In this document: one piece after another, positions 1-12,635 of the stretch
How the letters are laid out: every line of letters starts with the position of its first letter
How positions within the stretch are numbered: position 1 is the first letter of the stretch
NCBI GenBank assembly: GCA_947179485.1
Contig: OX359245.1
Coordinates: 67,753,067-67,817,066, forward strand
Direction of reading: 5' to 3'
DNA length: 64,000 nucleotides
Source of the DNA: Allacma fusca
Taxonomy: Eukaryota > Arthropoda > Collembola > Symphypleona > Sminthuridae
Translations under genes and position numbers: made by a program
The notes under the pieces: model-generated
The model's database searches: none
What the model saw: only the letters and a program-made list of their open reading frames with translations
What the model was told of the DNA's origin: nothing

Positions 1-375
1 TAAGCCATAAGTCGTTTTACATTTTGTTTGGTCCTAATTGGCAAACACAAACGGCAGTAACCGTGGTAACTATGCCTATGCTAACCTAAGCCGGATTTCC
101 TGTTACCCGAATAGGCCCAAAATATTTATTTAAGCTGCTGGTATGGTATTGAACAAATTTGCGTCGTCGGCTTAGCCTTAAACACAGTATTTCAGAAATA
201 TTCCGATGGCACACTTTTGTCCTCATCACGGGACGTCAATTATGGGAAACCTATACACGAGGTTGTTTCACGTGCACGTTACACGTGCCTGATTCTGACA
301 CATTAAATGTAGTGTCACTACATATTTCAATCGTGTGGTGACATTGGTTCGGCACTTGGAGTAGAGACAAGTAGA

Positions 376-455
376 CGTGCGGACAACCGCAGTCATCAAA
401 ACAATAACAATAGGAAATTAGGTTTCATTTCGCCCCTTAAAAATAATACTCGTGT
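376..455 (+). repeat. dispersed repeat, copy 1
   Basis: This stretch resembles 40458-40530 in the same orientation. Shared blocks are a GGACAACC/AGACAACC start, a TCAAAACRATARCAA core and a TTCGCCCCT block followed by an A-rich run. The match is imperfect, so these are old copies of an interspersed repeat. I see no terminal repeats or coding capacity. The class is unknown. Confidence 0.5.
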
Positions 456-771
456 ACGTCGGAATTTCCGCAACCTGTGGAAGGTCAAACGTAATGCAAT
501 TCATTCACTCAACAAGAGACCTCCTCATAAGACACATTTTTCTGAAAGAGCATAAACGACGCTGGACAAAAAATTCCAAAATATTATTTTATCTCATTAT
601 TAGAGCCTGCTTGTTAACAGTCAAATTTTAAAAATCATAAAAATCCTCGTATGGTCATGTGTAGGTCACTGCAATACCGTTATAGTAAAAATCTACAATA
701 AATTCGTGAGTCATATCCCGTTTACACAGTGCTATTTTTTCACGTTGAAAGGGAGATCCTCCAAATCTTAC

Positions 772-890
772 CCCATAGGTTCTCTTACAACAATAACAGT
801 AGTGAATCATGCATCCATCCCAACTGGAAATACGTAAAAGGTTGTTGATGCTCATCCTTGGACATTGAACACAGAGTAAGTATAAGTCAT
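772..890 (-). other. possible cysteine-rich (zinc-binding) exon
   Basis: On the minus strand an open frame reads C-x2-C, then about 17 residues, then G-C-x4-C-x2-C, and ends at TATGGG followed by a GTAAGA donor. This spacing resembles the last RING (RING2) of RBR ubiquitin ligases but with a longer loop. No convincing acceptor or partner exon is visible. It lies downstream of the acyltransferase on the same strand, so it could also be part of another gene that continues outside the window, or chance. Confidence 0.2.
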
Positions 891-1169
891 GCTTTTTTAC
901 ACCCCATTCCCAATAAAACAATGAATCATGGAAAACAGGTGAGGAAACAGGATTACTTTATTTTTTTTTACACAGTTGCATCTAACAGAGCTTGGAGTTC
1001 TAGTGTAGCGTACGTGCCCATATTTTCAATTATATCATCGGATGGAAACAAGCTCTTGCTCACGCTGAAGTACAGTCTTTGTCGATTATTTAAGCCGCCG
1101 GTGGTGATACAAATCCCTGCAAAAAAAAAACATAAATAAACTTAGTACTAAAGTCTTTACATTTCTTTT

Positions 1170-2805
1170 CTACACAAACTCGTCTCTGCCTTTCTGTCTG
1201 TAAATTGTGGATTTACCAACGGGCGGCATAGTCCCAGCCCCTCCATAATACTCAAGGAACTCATGCCCCTCAAAATAGTCCGGGGCTGTAGTAACAGGGA
1301 AATTTGATACTCCGACGCTAACCCCCAAATTCAGGGCTGACATTGCAAGTTTGCGAACGCTTATGGGCCAGTAAGCTCCAAATTGGGACGCGTAGTAATA
1401 TCCAAGGGCTGCTGAAGAACGGTTTAAGTCCTTGAAGTTCCGTTGAATTTTCAGCAAGCGTTCAGTCGGGCAGGTGCTCTTAACCGGCCATTCTGCAACT
1501 ACCAGGGCACTGTCGAACAAAATTATTTTTATTTTAAACCCACGAATTTATTATTACAGGCGCTCCTAAGCGGACGATTTATGCTAACATTTATTTCCCA
1601 AGCTTAAAATCAACAAGCAATAAAATGCTGAAGAAAAATTGTTACACAGCCAATTAAATTCTTCATAGCCTGAAGGCTAACATTTGTTGACTCTATTTGA
1701 CAGCTCCGTATTCCTCCAATATGAATCCCACAGACTCCAATTTAAAATCATATAACTTTTCAAATAAAAGAGACCTCACTCACCAATGAACACACATCCC
1801 TCCGGGATGATTGGGTAATGGAATGATAAACAAAGATATTAACTTCTCAGGGACCTTGAGATCCGAAGCTGCAAAAGCGCGCTCGATTGCCCCAAAAATT
1901 GCCGCACAAATGACAGTACCATAATTCACTTGAAAATGATTCTTGATTTGTTTGACAATCCTCACATCCAAGTTAGGACTCACGCTAATGAGCTCACCCG
2001 TCAAAAATTTCCTCTGATGAGAAACCCCGGTCTTGCCCACAGTCACTACTGCATTCTTGGCTAAATCGTAGGGAATCTTGAGGAGCATCCCCAACCTGGC
2101 CCAAATATTCAACTTCCTCTGACCTAGTTTCACCTTCGGAACTGGGAACTCACTTCGGGTCACGCCCATCATAAATTCCATCCAACTGTACCCATCCCCA
2201 ATTGCATGGTTTAGCCTGAAGATAAGAACCGTACAAAGCGGGCCTTTCTCCTGGTAATTATGAATGAGCAAAATTTCCCAAGGGCTTCGATTCCCTGTCC
2301 AAGGAACGCTTAACAATTCCCCCATCAGCTTCGTAATGTCACTTTCCCTGCAAGGACTTGGGATCCGATTCTTATCATCGTAGTCATAGTCCCTCACGTG
2401 ATGGGCAAGATCAAAATTAGGATCCTTTCGCCAAAAAGCCCAGCCCAAAAAACTTGTAAAAGTTTCCTTGAGGGCTTTATATTTAAAATCCGGACTATTT
2501 TCCAAATAAAAGACCCTCTCTTGAACTTTGCTCCGAAATTCTTGGGAGGAAATTTCCCCTTCCGCGATGAAACAAGCAATGATATTTTTTGTAGCTTTGT
2601 TTGAATGGTTGAGGGCAAAAATTGAGTGTTGGCCTGTGACGAAGGTATTTAAATCCGGCCGGAAAAGTTTCGCGAGTAACCACACTATTGAGCGGAGTCC
2701 AAGATTTACGATAAAAAATGGTATTAAAAGTAAAATTACTGAGAGCAAAAACAACATGTACATTAAAACTTTAATTTCACGTATCACTTTTGAAAGGAGA
2801 TTCAT
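1170..2805 (-). CDS. WS/DGAT-family O-acyltransferase
   Basis: Two exons, 2805-1784 and 1509-1170, joined through a GTGAGT donor and a CAG acceptor, give 453 residues, a normal length for the wax ester synthase/diacylglycerol acyltransferase family. Residues 12-34 are a hydrophobic membrane anchor. The active-site motif HHxxxDG appears as N199-H200-A-I-G-D204-G205: the first His is Asn, while the catalytic second His and the Asp-Gly are kept. Exon 2 encodes the WSD1 C-terminal domain (SNFPVTTAP region). The family transfers acyl chains from acyl-CoA to alcohols or diacylglycerol at the ER; in arthropods a role in cuticular or storage lipids is plausible but inferred. The ATG at 2805 is chosen because it precedes the anchor directly. 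The splice junction restores reading as H-C-A-L-V-V. Confidence 0.9.
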
Positions 2806-2842
2806 TTTTAGGTTTTTTTTTGTGTGTGAAAAAACAAATTAG

Positions 2843-5800
2843 AGAAAAATCCTTTGGGAATTTAACGACAATCCCTTGACATGCTCAGGGATATAAAATT
2901 AGGAGGTAGTGGAACTATTGAGTTGACTGTTGAAATAATAACCAAAGACATGTTGAGGTATGAGAGAGGAACAAGTAATGAGGCTTAAGCTTTTGGGCTC
3001 TGAAGGTCCAGGATTGAGAGCAAATGTTCCTCCAGGAAGGTTTTGTGTTTATCATATATATCTTGTCTTTCTCTTCCCTATTGCTCTGTCGCATACAGAT
3101 TGAGGGTGGAAATTTGCAAGTGGGATTTTTGTAGAAACCGGTTTCCCTTCTGTAATTTGAGCCTTTAGCTATAGCACAGGTAACAGTGTCGCAAAAACAA
3201 TAATAATTCTGGACAGGGGAATTTTCCGAATTTTATATCCCCCTTGTTTTCTGAAGGATTGATGACAAATATCAAGGATAATTTTATGGGTGAAAGGAAA
3301 TTTGCTAACATTGTCAGGTAAAGTTGCTGGAGGCTGGAATATTTTACAGGGTCTGGATTAAAAATCCTGCCCATGGCCATGCCATCCTCATATTGTGAAT
3401 TCCATCTTCATCCCAATGATCTTCCCTTATAAAATCGTGCGTCTTCACAGCGGCTTAATAAGCTCGGTTTTTTTGCCCTGCTACATTAAATTTGTTCGCA
3501 GGAGTAGCTGTAACCGCCGATACTGGATTTATTATTATATTTTTTTAAAAATCATGTCGTCTCTTACTGGAGATTCGACGAGAAAACGTGCGTGACTAAA
3601 TTACGAGTAGTGTATTACAGGATTAGGTTTAGTATAATCATGTATAGGGTGTGTGGTATCCTTTTTTCCCCTTAACCTTTATAAGGGTGTGATTCTTCAA
3701 ATATTTGATTCCCCCATGCAGTTTGTAGAAAATTCAATGTCAGTTTTTTAAATTCTTGCTTATTAACTGGAGAATTTTTACAGGAACAGGGGTTCCGGGC
3801 GGGGATCGATTACGAGAATTTAGGCTGGTTTTTAATTCAACATTTATTTGTTTGAGGAGACATTTTTTTAACAAATATATTTTGATGCTAGTTTTTAGTA
3901 ACATTTATGGGCTTTCCAGCAAAATATGACATATGACAATACCTTGAGAATTGTGATCATAACGAGTATGGATAGGGGCCAGGAAGGGGAGATTTATCTT
4001 CAGGAGCAAAGATGCGGAGAGGAGAGTTCCTGGCCTTCTTATTTTTCATGGGCGGTCTGTTTTTTCCAAACAAAATATTCCAAAACGCGTAGTTTGTTGC
4101 AAATTTAATGGGGATTCATTTGAGTCTAATATTGTTTTTCTAAGTCTAGAATTCCGCTCAGGAAAATCAAATAGGCAGGACAAGATTGAATAAAAAATTT
4201 AATCTGAATCAATTCATAATTCTGTCTGACAATTTCAGCTCCTGGAACCAAAGTAAATATGAAACACCCTGTGTATATACCTCGGACTTGTGTACTTGTG
4301 CGTACAAAAAATTAAGGAGAAAAGTATTTGGGCTTGACACACGTGAAAATTTTAGGATTGCGTGAAACATCTCTGCTCACCATGGAGATATGATGCGCGT
4401 AGTTTGTTTCTCGTAGGATCCAAGAAGTAAATTGTCAATTTTTCTACTAAATATTTCCCACAGGTCTATCACATGCTGTTCCTTATATCATACGCGACTT
4501 ACATCATGCTGTTTTTTCCAGTGTGAAGACTGTGCTAACTGCATAATGCATCAATCCAGAGTAAGGAGAAGAATTCTCAATTAGAGCCCCATGGAATATA
4601 AAAACACGCATGGGATATTATTCTGTCAAGGAAGACGTCACTTGTCCAGCTTGTGATTTATAGCTTGTACAATCTTCACAGAATTGAGGTAGACTTTTTT
4701 GCAGGTCTGTGTAATATATACAATAACATTTTTACATGCGCAATTAATTCACAGAGTCATATAATTTCATACCTATACATATATTTGCAGCAAAAAGTAA
4801 AATGTTCCGAATGAGTAACCAAGTCGTGTTGCATTCATTAAATGAGTGTCGCAAGAGGAGATTTTTACTGGGTCAACCTAACCTTGATCTGAGGTTCTAT
4901 TCAATGCAAATATATAGGTAATAATAATAATTAAAATTACTATATAATTAATTTTCAATGGGTCAAACATTATTTGACCAGAAAAGGTCGAAAGTAATCA
5001 ATGCTGCTACGAAGAATGTCTGAATAATTTTCCTTAAAAATAATTATTACAACTAAATTAAATTGCTCCAATAATTCTGGATTTTTGTTACAACCACAAA
5101 GTTTCCTTGTGTCTGTGTGGAAATACAAGAAACTATCCTGTAAATGACTCGTAAAGGACCACAATTAAGTTTGCGTGTTTTTGGTCCTACAATTGGGAAC
5201 AACTGCCTTCAAACTATAGGAAACTTGTTTGCAGAAATGTAAAAAGTCATATTGTGGTAAATGACATTGTAAAAATTGTGGAGCGATCCACGTGTAATAT
5301 TTACAGCATTAATTCCTTTCCCTACGATGCAGTATTTTTACGAGTGTTGTCCTTTTTTTTATGAACCTCTATTTGATATTTAGCTCACAATCAGACACGA
5401 AGCTCATTCCAGGGTTCGAGCTCGTAAGTATTTGATGGAGAGATTTTTTGAAGGAAAAAGTTTCTCCATTGTGTGAATTATTTGACCATGAGTGTGAAAC
5501 TTGGGATACAAAAAAAATTTGTGCAAAATAATTTTATACAAGAAGTCCCAAGGGATAAAGTTTACTCACGTCGTATTAGAGATCTATCATTTTCTGCATA
5601 ATGCAAAAATACATGTGTTTGGAAGTTTGGTTAGAATAGTGCATGCACATATTATTTTGTCTTTTGAGAATGGCTTAGGTTTATAGTAGGGACAAAAATA
5701 AGTACCATATTAAGAGAATGCACTCTGGAAGGTTTAAAATTCCAGCCTGTAACGAAATGGAAGTTTGTCAGCTCAAAAACAAAAGTAAGGGCTTGCCTTT

Positions 5801-6365
5801 TTGGCCGAAATACAATATGAGTTAAAATTTACATACAAAAACAGTAAGCCCGATATGTGGGATGACAATTCTGAAAGTTGTGATGTAACATGAGAGTCTA
5901 AGCACATCCCCAAGCTTATTTTTGTTATCTTCTTACGTAAATTGTGTCCCCTTCTTTTAGGCCTATTGTATTTATTGAGCTGTCAAAATTTACAGGTTTC
6001 TTCAACCCAGTTGAATTTATGACATCATTTTGGAAGCATCTTGAGCCGACAGCTATGGACTGACAATATGACTTTGTATAATAAATAACCCATGCAGTTC
6101 CCTGTCGCTATTGTAAGAGCTAACTAAAAGCCTTGTTTAAATTTCCCATTAGAGTTAGACATTCTTATAAAAAATGTATTCATGAGGGACACATCTCCGA
6201 GGGCAAATACCTCGAAATTTTTCAGCGCAGTTATTTAGCTCACATATCAATGAGCTTCAAAAATCTATCTATTTTCATTGTAAATATTTTTCGATTAGAC
6301 ACACTTTCATTATACCATCTCTGGATTTTTTTTTTGTAAATTCTACAAGCGGGGAATTTTAGAAC
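2843..6365. other. gene-free stretch
   Basis: AT-rich DNA with only short scattered open frames, none with recognisable domain content or good splice sites at both ends. No tandem array or inverted-repeat element was noticed before the hAT element at 6366. Confidence 0.5.
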
Positions 6366-7686
6366 GTTAAAAGTAGTGCTCCGCATGGGTACAAAAATGT
6401 TGTACCTGGACCTGAACCTGTACCTGAATCATGGGTATATGGATTTTTTGAACCTATACCCGTACCTGTACCTGAATACCTGGGTTCAATTTTCCTGAAC
6501 CTGTACCTGTACTCAAACTAAATCGGGAGTACCTGTACCTGAAAAGTACCTGTACCCAAAAAGTACCCAAAAAAGTACCTGTACCCGGGTATATTTTAAA
6601 AGTACCTGAACCTACCCGGGTATTTTCCATTGTACTAATTTAAAGGATTACCAAATATTTTACACGAAATAAAAAATTTAAATATCTGCGACATTTTGAC
6701 TCAATAAATTTATTTATCAGATTAGATATATTTTTATTATTTATTCTTCAAAAGAATGACTAAGTACTGGAATTATCGGTGGCTAAAAATGATAACATAA
6801 AGGTAGAAAACGGTAATTGAAAGCAAAATCTACTATATGAATAAGTTCAATCCAACAATACAAATGCAGTGTAATATTTTCTAAACGTTCAATAATGGCG
6901 AGAAATTAAACGATTAAGAATTTGTTTTGCAATTGCTTTTGCAATGGAAAACATTTTTTTTAGATTCAAACTCCTCAGATTTTAACTTCAGCCAAGCTTT
7001 GCAACAAAAACATTTCCTACCGTAACTCCACTCTTATATAAACGTTTATGCGTCAGAAGATCTGGGCCATAAGAGAAGGCTCGCTCAATCTTAGATCTCT
7101 GTTCTTTAACAGTTCCAGGAACTGATAAAAAATCTCTGGTCATTCCAACTAATGCTGGGCAGGGTTGGAAAAAAACCGGATTTTATTAATAAAGGCCAAG
7201 CCAGTGGCAAGAAATGGTAACAACCGGTTTTTATTGGACAGTGGATTTATTTGGATAGTATTAGTTATGGCCATTTTATACCTACCTAGTTTTTCTGACT
7301 GAGCTTATACGTTTAAATTTTAATGTAAAATGTTTCAAGGTCAAAAATTCGGAGGAGTTTTTAAAGCTCAACAACACCTTTGCAGGCGTTACTTGGAAAT
7401 TATTATTGACTGAAAATTACCTGAAAGTTCAGGTATTTTACATTCAGGTTCAGGTATTTACCCAGTGCGTACCCGTACCTGATGGGTTTGTACCCAAAAG
7501 ATTACTTTTTGTACCTGTACCCATACCTGAACCTGAACCTGAATTTTCAGGTATCTAACGACTGAACCTGAACCTGTACCCAAATTGGATGGGTACAAGA
7601 AGTATGTACCTGATACGTACCTGTACCTGAACCTGTACCCAAATACCCGGGTAAAACCTGTACCCATGAGGGGCACTAGTTAAAAG
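6366..7686. mobile_element. hAT transposon remnant with ACCTGTACC/GAACCT word arrays
   Basis: The element spans 6374-7678 and is flanked by a perfect 8 bp duplication, GTTAAAAG (6366-6373 and 7679-7686), the hallmark of hAT insertion. The terminal inverted repeats are TAGTGCTCCGCATGGGTA and TAGTGCCCCTCATGGGTA (16 of 18 identical), fitting the hAT YAGNG start. About 250 bp inside each end (6395-6620 and 7415-7665) is filled with variants of ACCTGTACC and ACCTGA. The middle holds a decayed transposase C-terminus on the minus strand (see 6930-7161). The element is non-autonomous. Confidence 0.9.
6930..7161 (-). pseudogene. hAT transposase dimerisation-domain remnant
   Basis: Reading the minus strand from about 7161 gives CPALVGMTRDFLSVPGT, then an ER-AFS-G-DLLT-KR pattern. 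This is the signature of the hAT C-terminal dimerisation domain (ARDxLSIPATS...ERxFSxG). A frame change after HKR then leads to a CFCCKAWLKLKSEEFE-like tail and a stop. Upstream transposase domains are missing, so it is an internally deleted, frameshifted remnant of element 6374-7678. Confidence 0.75.
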
Positions 7687-10600
7687 TGTCCACTTAGTGA
7701 GTCGATTTGGACAGACTTTGAGAAACATCTTTTATTTACTCTTCAAAAGTTTCATTGTACAAAACGAAACCTGTTGGGTTACGAAGCTTGTAACGAGTAA
7801 GGTGTGACTACTCACAACCCTAGGTTAAGTTAGCTCTTTCTTAGAATTGACGATCTGTAATTATTAAGAACTTTTTTGTGAAAATGTAATTTGATGAAGC
7901 AATTCTCCACGGCTAAGGTCAGTGGATGTTAATGACCGGTTAATACCGGTTAAATATTGTAATGTACTTGTATATGTACTTAGTTACGTAAGATTCGACT
8001 CCAGTTAAATTAAATCACAAAATATTAATTTTAATTAATTAATTTAAAATAATTAAAGTTGTTAAAGTTAAGATTCTTCCAGACTCTTCAGCGAATAACG
8101 GAATCATTCCTGAAACATCTATTTTTAAGTTGTCAAATCTTATATGTTTCAGTCTCCTTTTGATTTCCTTTTAATAAAATGAAGTTAATCTTCTAATTAA
8201 TGTAAAACACATTCCAAAGTTTTATTTTAGCTAATTCATTTCAGCACGATCAATCATTACTTACAATTAGTTGTTTGAGTTTATTTCTTCGACCAAGTTA
8301 TAAGTGATCAAGAGTTAGACTTTATGGGTACGCTCACAAGCTATACTCTTATAATAGGGAAAAATATTCGTACTTGTATATAATTACTTGCCCATGTATT
8401 GATATAATTACTTATAGTAGTAAAGGCGATTTCTTGAAAGAGGATCTCTATAAGCTAGATATATCTACTAAAAGAGGATTTGGGAAAGTACAAAAGTGAC
8501 TGTCTCTGAACAACAGGATATTTCCATCGTATGCGTATCATTACGTTACAAAATAATTAATTAATGTCACTAAACCTGTACTTGGCTCCAGGGCTAGGGG
8601 ATTTCAGCCCATCACGAGAGAAGTAGGTAGTTAATACCACATCGCTAAACTTGACTCAAACCTCAACCAAAGCGGGAACTGTCACTATGGAGACATTTCA
8701 TCCCAGCTTAATGCAAGGAACTAATCGGAATCGTCTATTCCTACGTAAGGTTGAAGGTTCAACTGTAACTTACGGGTTTGCTCTTATACAGATAGAGAAA
8801 TCCTCATAAGATCCCTTTCAATGCTTTGAGTATTCATTTTGATGGAATGCCACTTACTTCAAAGGTACCTGTTAATGTCTCAAGTGTGTCCTGAAAGGGA
8901 TTTTCTCTTTGGATATAACACAGCCTTACAATGGAGCTTGTTAGAGCCAGATTGCACTCTATAATTACATGCCATAATTACATGGCATTAGTACTTGTAA
9001 TCATTTCCGGCGTCCTGTCTTCCCTCATATATGGAAGGCCCTAATTTTAAAAGGCGCCACAAACATGGGAAATATCCTCACGTCATTAGGATAACTTGCA
9101 CATAACCTGCTCGTGCAATTATAATGCTCTACTGCACAAAATCGAATTTGTTCCTAGGACAGGGGATGTTCTCCAGGAGATTCTCAATGCCTTGATTTAA
9201 CGATCCTAAGCTCCTGGAACGATCAAAAGCTAAACATTATTTTCATTTGGTACACAATTTGTTTTCACTTGAGGATTTACATTTTCTCTGTTATTACTTA
9301 CAGTATTTTTCTCTGAAAGAATTTTCTGTTCTTATAATAATTACTATACAGTAATACACTCTCGCTATCAGGTCTCTTCAAGGGAGTGTTCTTTAGAAAG
9401 ATTATTTTTGAAAAAAAATTATTTCGCCAAATTGATAATTTATAGTCAAATAATTTAGACTCTGGTTGTACGTTTCGTAATTTTACTGTAATAAATTATA
9501 GATAGACCCTTTTTAATGAGATTGAGATGATTGCCAAGCCTATAATGTAATGACTTATTGGAGACAGACATTTATGTACATGAAGGCATAATTTGTTTAG
9601 ACTTCAAACACCTTGGAAATGGCCGTTGGTTTGAAGTTGACAGGAATTATTAGGGTTGGGAACAGATCCTAGGCATGTTTCTGTGAAGTGGGTGAAAGCA
9701 TCGGAATGTACTTTAGAAATCCTTTTCTTCACACTTTGTTTACCTCGGGTTTGTATATGCACATCTAGGCTCAGGCTATGTATAGAGCATGAAGCCTTAA
9801 ATTTATCCCGGTGTTCTTTCACAACGGATGTGAGGAAAAGTACGAGTGTCTTGTACAGTACTTAACGCAGGGTGTCAAAACCAGATTGAGGTGCATCTAG
9901 GGAACGTGAGGTTTTTTATTTTTCAGGAAAATCGACGCCGACGGTTCAGATTAAATTTTCACTGATACAACGCACAATTGTGTGCGTTGTGACCCTCTTG
10001 TAAAATATATGTACAGCGAATTTCCTATATAGTGGTTTTCTGTTAGATACCATTCCCTTTATATTGGCATATAGTTACGTTTTCCCCAACATTAAATTTA
10101 TATAAACTATAATTATAGGAAATCCACTTGTTTTATACAGCTTCAATAGATATTTGAAGCTCGCACAATCAGTTTTCCACTCCACTAGCACCATGACTCG
10201 AAAAATTTGAATGGGGTATTTCCAGTCGAATTCTCTTTCGAAATTACACTTCGTTGATCGTGGACACATCATTATTGTTAGTGAAGTTATGTCAAGCAGT
10301 ACAAATTTGGCATATTACGCTTAGTATTAGTTATTAATAGTTGGATAGGATGGAGCATTACAACGTGTGCTGTAAATTTCTAGGATAATAATTATTACCC
10401 TGGGATTTAACACTACTGGTTTCAATTAGGTTAGAAAGTTTAGGAAAACTACAGAGTGAGAAAAACTAACGCGGAGGTTACAAATGAGATACAAAAAGTT
10501 TTGTAAACGTAGGCTCAAGTTCTGCACGGGTGAGTCCACGAGTACAATACTAGGACTTTTGCCTGCACGTGAAAAAACTTTAAAATAATAGTGCAGCTGT

Positions 10601-12140
10601 ATACAGCTAAAATATGAAATGAGCCTCTGAGGGGATCTCTGATCTTATCCCGACAAGTCAAACGTTTAAAGCTGTGGTTCAAATTTCTCACTTTTATGCA
10701 CCTAAGGGACAGAATTTTTACCAGATATACATTTTTACATATACAGATATATATTTTATTTTGATTTAAAAGTTGACCCACTATAATGCATTATAATGTT
10801 TTGCCCTTCATATTAATCTTAAAAGATTTAAAGTATTTTGTTACAATTGATGTTACTGTCACTTTGTACCGCTTTTATGAAATTAGTAGGCATTTGGGTG
10901 GAACTCTCAAAAAAAAAACAAAAGCAAACATTTGTTCAAGCCAATCCTACCAATATTACAGTTTATGCATGGCCACGTTATAATTTTACATGTCGTTGCT
11001 GACCATGCGTATTTATTCCATATGAGTGTTATTTACATATTAGATGCGTCGCATTTACCAAGTGCAGAGGTTGCAAGTTTTACAATTAATATATTCCAGT
11101 GATGACCTACTTAAACCGGATTTTTCCTTTGAAATCCGTCTTGGAAGTGATACGTCATAATTGTATTTCCTTATCAAGAGCAGAATATTGATATTTATCT
11201 TTGAAGTTACAAATATCTACATATTTGCAATTGCAGTGCAAGCTGCCGGATATAAAAGGTTCTTTTGAAATACACAAATGAACTATGGTTGACAAATTCT
11301 GATGAGCAAAATATCACCAGCACAGAAATCCCGCCAAAATTTTATTTTGACGTAGAAGCACAAATATTTTTGTGATGTTAAATTCTGACCGTACAAGGAC
11401 ATCTGTCATCAAATATGTGTATTTTTCTCATGTGATGCAAATATTTGACTTTGAATAATGAACTGGTATTTTTAATTAAAATTACATGTTGAAAGGTTGG
11501 AGACACTTGGAGGAACTGATGGATTATTTCAAAACTGTGTTTCCACATTCTTATTATTATCTCCACAAAGAATCTCACACGTAAATGTACAAAGGCCTAC
11601 ATTTACGGATATATTTTGAGAGCCCACTCGACACAATTTCATCAACCAATTTTGTAAAACCAATCTTAATACAGACTTGTAAAGACAGTTGAAATAATTA
11701 ATTATTTCTGTTTTCCGTAGATGTCCAGTTAAAGATGGTGGTCTGAATTGGGTTAGACATGTCTTGTGGTACGTAAATATCTCGTATCGTTCTCAACGTT
11801 ATCGCCGCCCCAATTACTCCTTAAGTGGTTGGGTAGGATGTCCAGTAAAAAGTGAGTGCAATGGTTGTTGCGACGTGAGATGTTTTTAGTAATTGTTGTT
11901 CCACATCGATTTTCCCAGCTTTTTAGCAAAGACGTAGTAGATTACGTTTTTCGTTGGGCCATGAATAAATTATTAGTACTCGTTATTAGTAATGAGAAAC
12001 GTCCTGATGTCTCATTAAGACCTCAAAATATTCTTTTTGTCTCTTCAGTTAGTAATATTGTTGTTGAGTTCTTCGAACGCGTTTCTTAGATAATGTAATG
12101 AAGTTTGTAGTATTCATTGTTGATGGGAGGATTATTGATC
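7687..12140. other. gene-free stretch
   Basis: AT-rich sequence without a convincing exon chain. Several short open frames (for example near 9.6-9.9 kb and 10.5-10.8 kb) lack domain content and matching splice sites. Nothing else was identified. Confidence 0.45.
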
Positions 12141-12145
12141 GTTAG

Positions 12146-12635
12146 TAGTGTTTCTGTTCGGTATCGGGAATTCCCGAGGTTCCGGTTCGGTTTCGGTTCC
12201 GGTACGGTTTCGGGTCAACGTTTTAAAGAACCGTTACATTTCGGTCCGGTTTCGGGTCATCGGTTTATTAACCGTCAAATTTCGGTCCGATTTTGGGTAC
12301 AAAAATCAAAACCGAAAGTTTTCGGGAATTGTTTGTTAAAATTGCCGTTTTGGATGAAAACGCGAAACTTGCATTTGGCCAGCATTTGTCAACTATCATT
12401 TCAAAAGGAGACACAATTTTGGCTTCCATAAAAATGAATCATATACATTTTCTGTCAGTTCGGACAGGAACCGGAACCGGTTCGGGAACCGCTTTTATTT
12501 TCCGGATCGGTTCCGGGAAGCCAAAAATGTCCCGGACTCGAAAATATCGGTTCCGGTTTTGGGAACAGAATTGGGATTTTTTTCGGTTCGGGAAAACGAG
12601 TCGGGTCGAGTCCATGTTTTGGTACCGACAACATA
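12146..12635. mobile_element. GAACCG/TTCCGG-word repeat element, probable hAT relative
   Basis: The two ends carry arrays of TTCGGTTCCGG-like words (12150-12320 and 12455-12620), equivalent to GAACCG repeats on the other strand. They flank a roughly 120 bp unique core. Imperfect inverted ends are visible: TGTTCGGTATC on the left and GTTGTCGGTACC on the right read inward. I could not find a target duplication and there is no transposase. Its layout copies the hAT elements at 6.4 and 42 kb. Open frames across it are by-products of the repeat. Confidence 0.6.
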
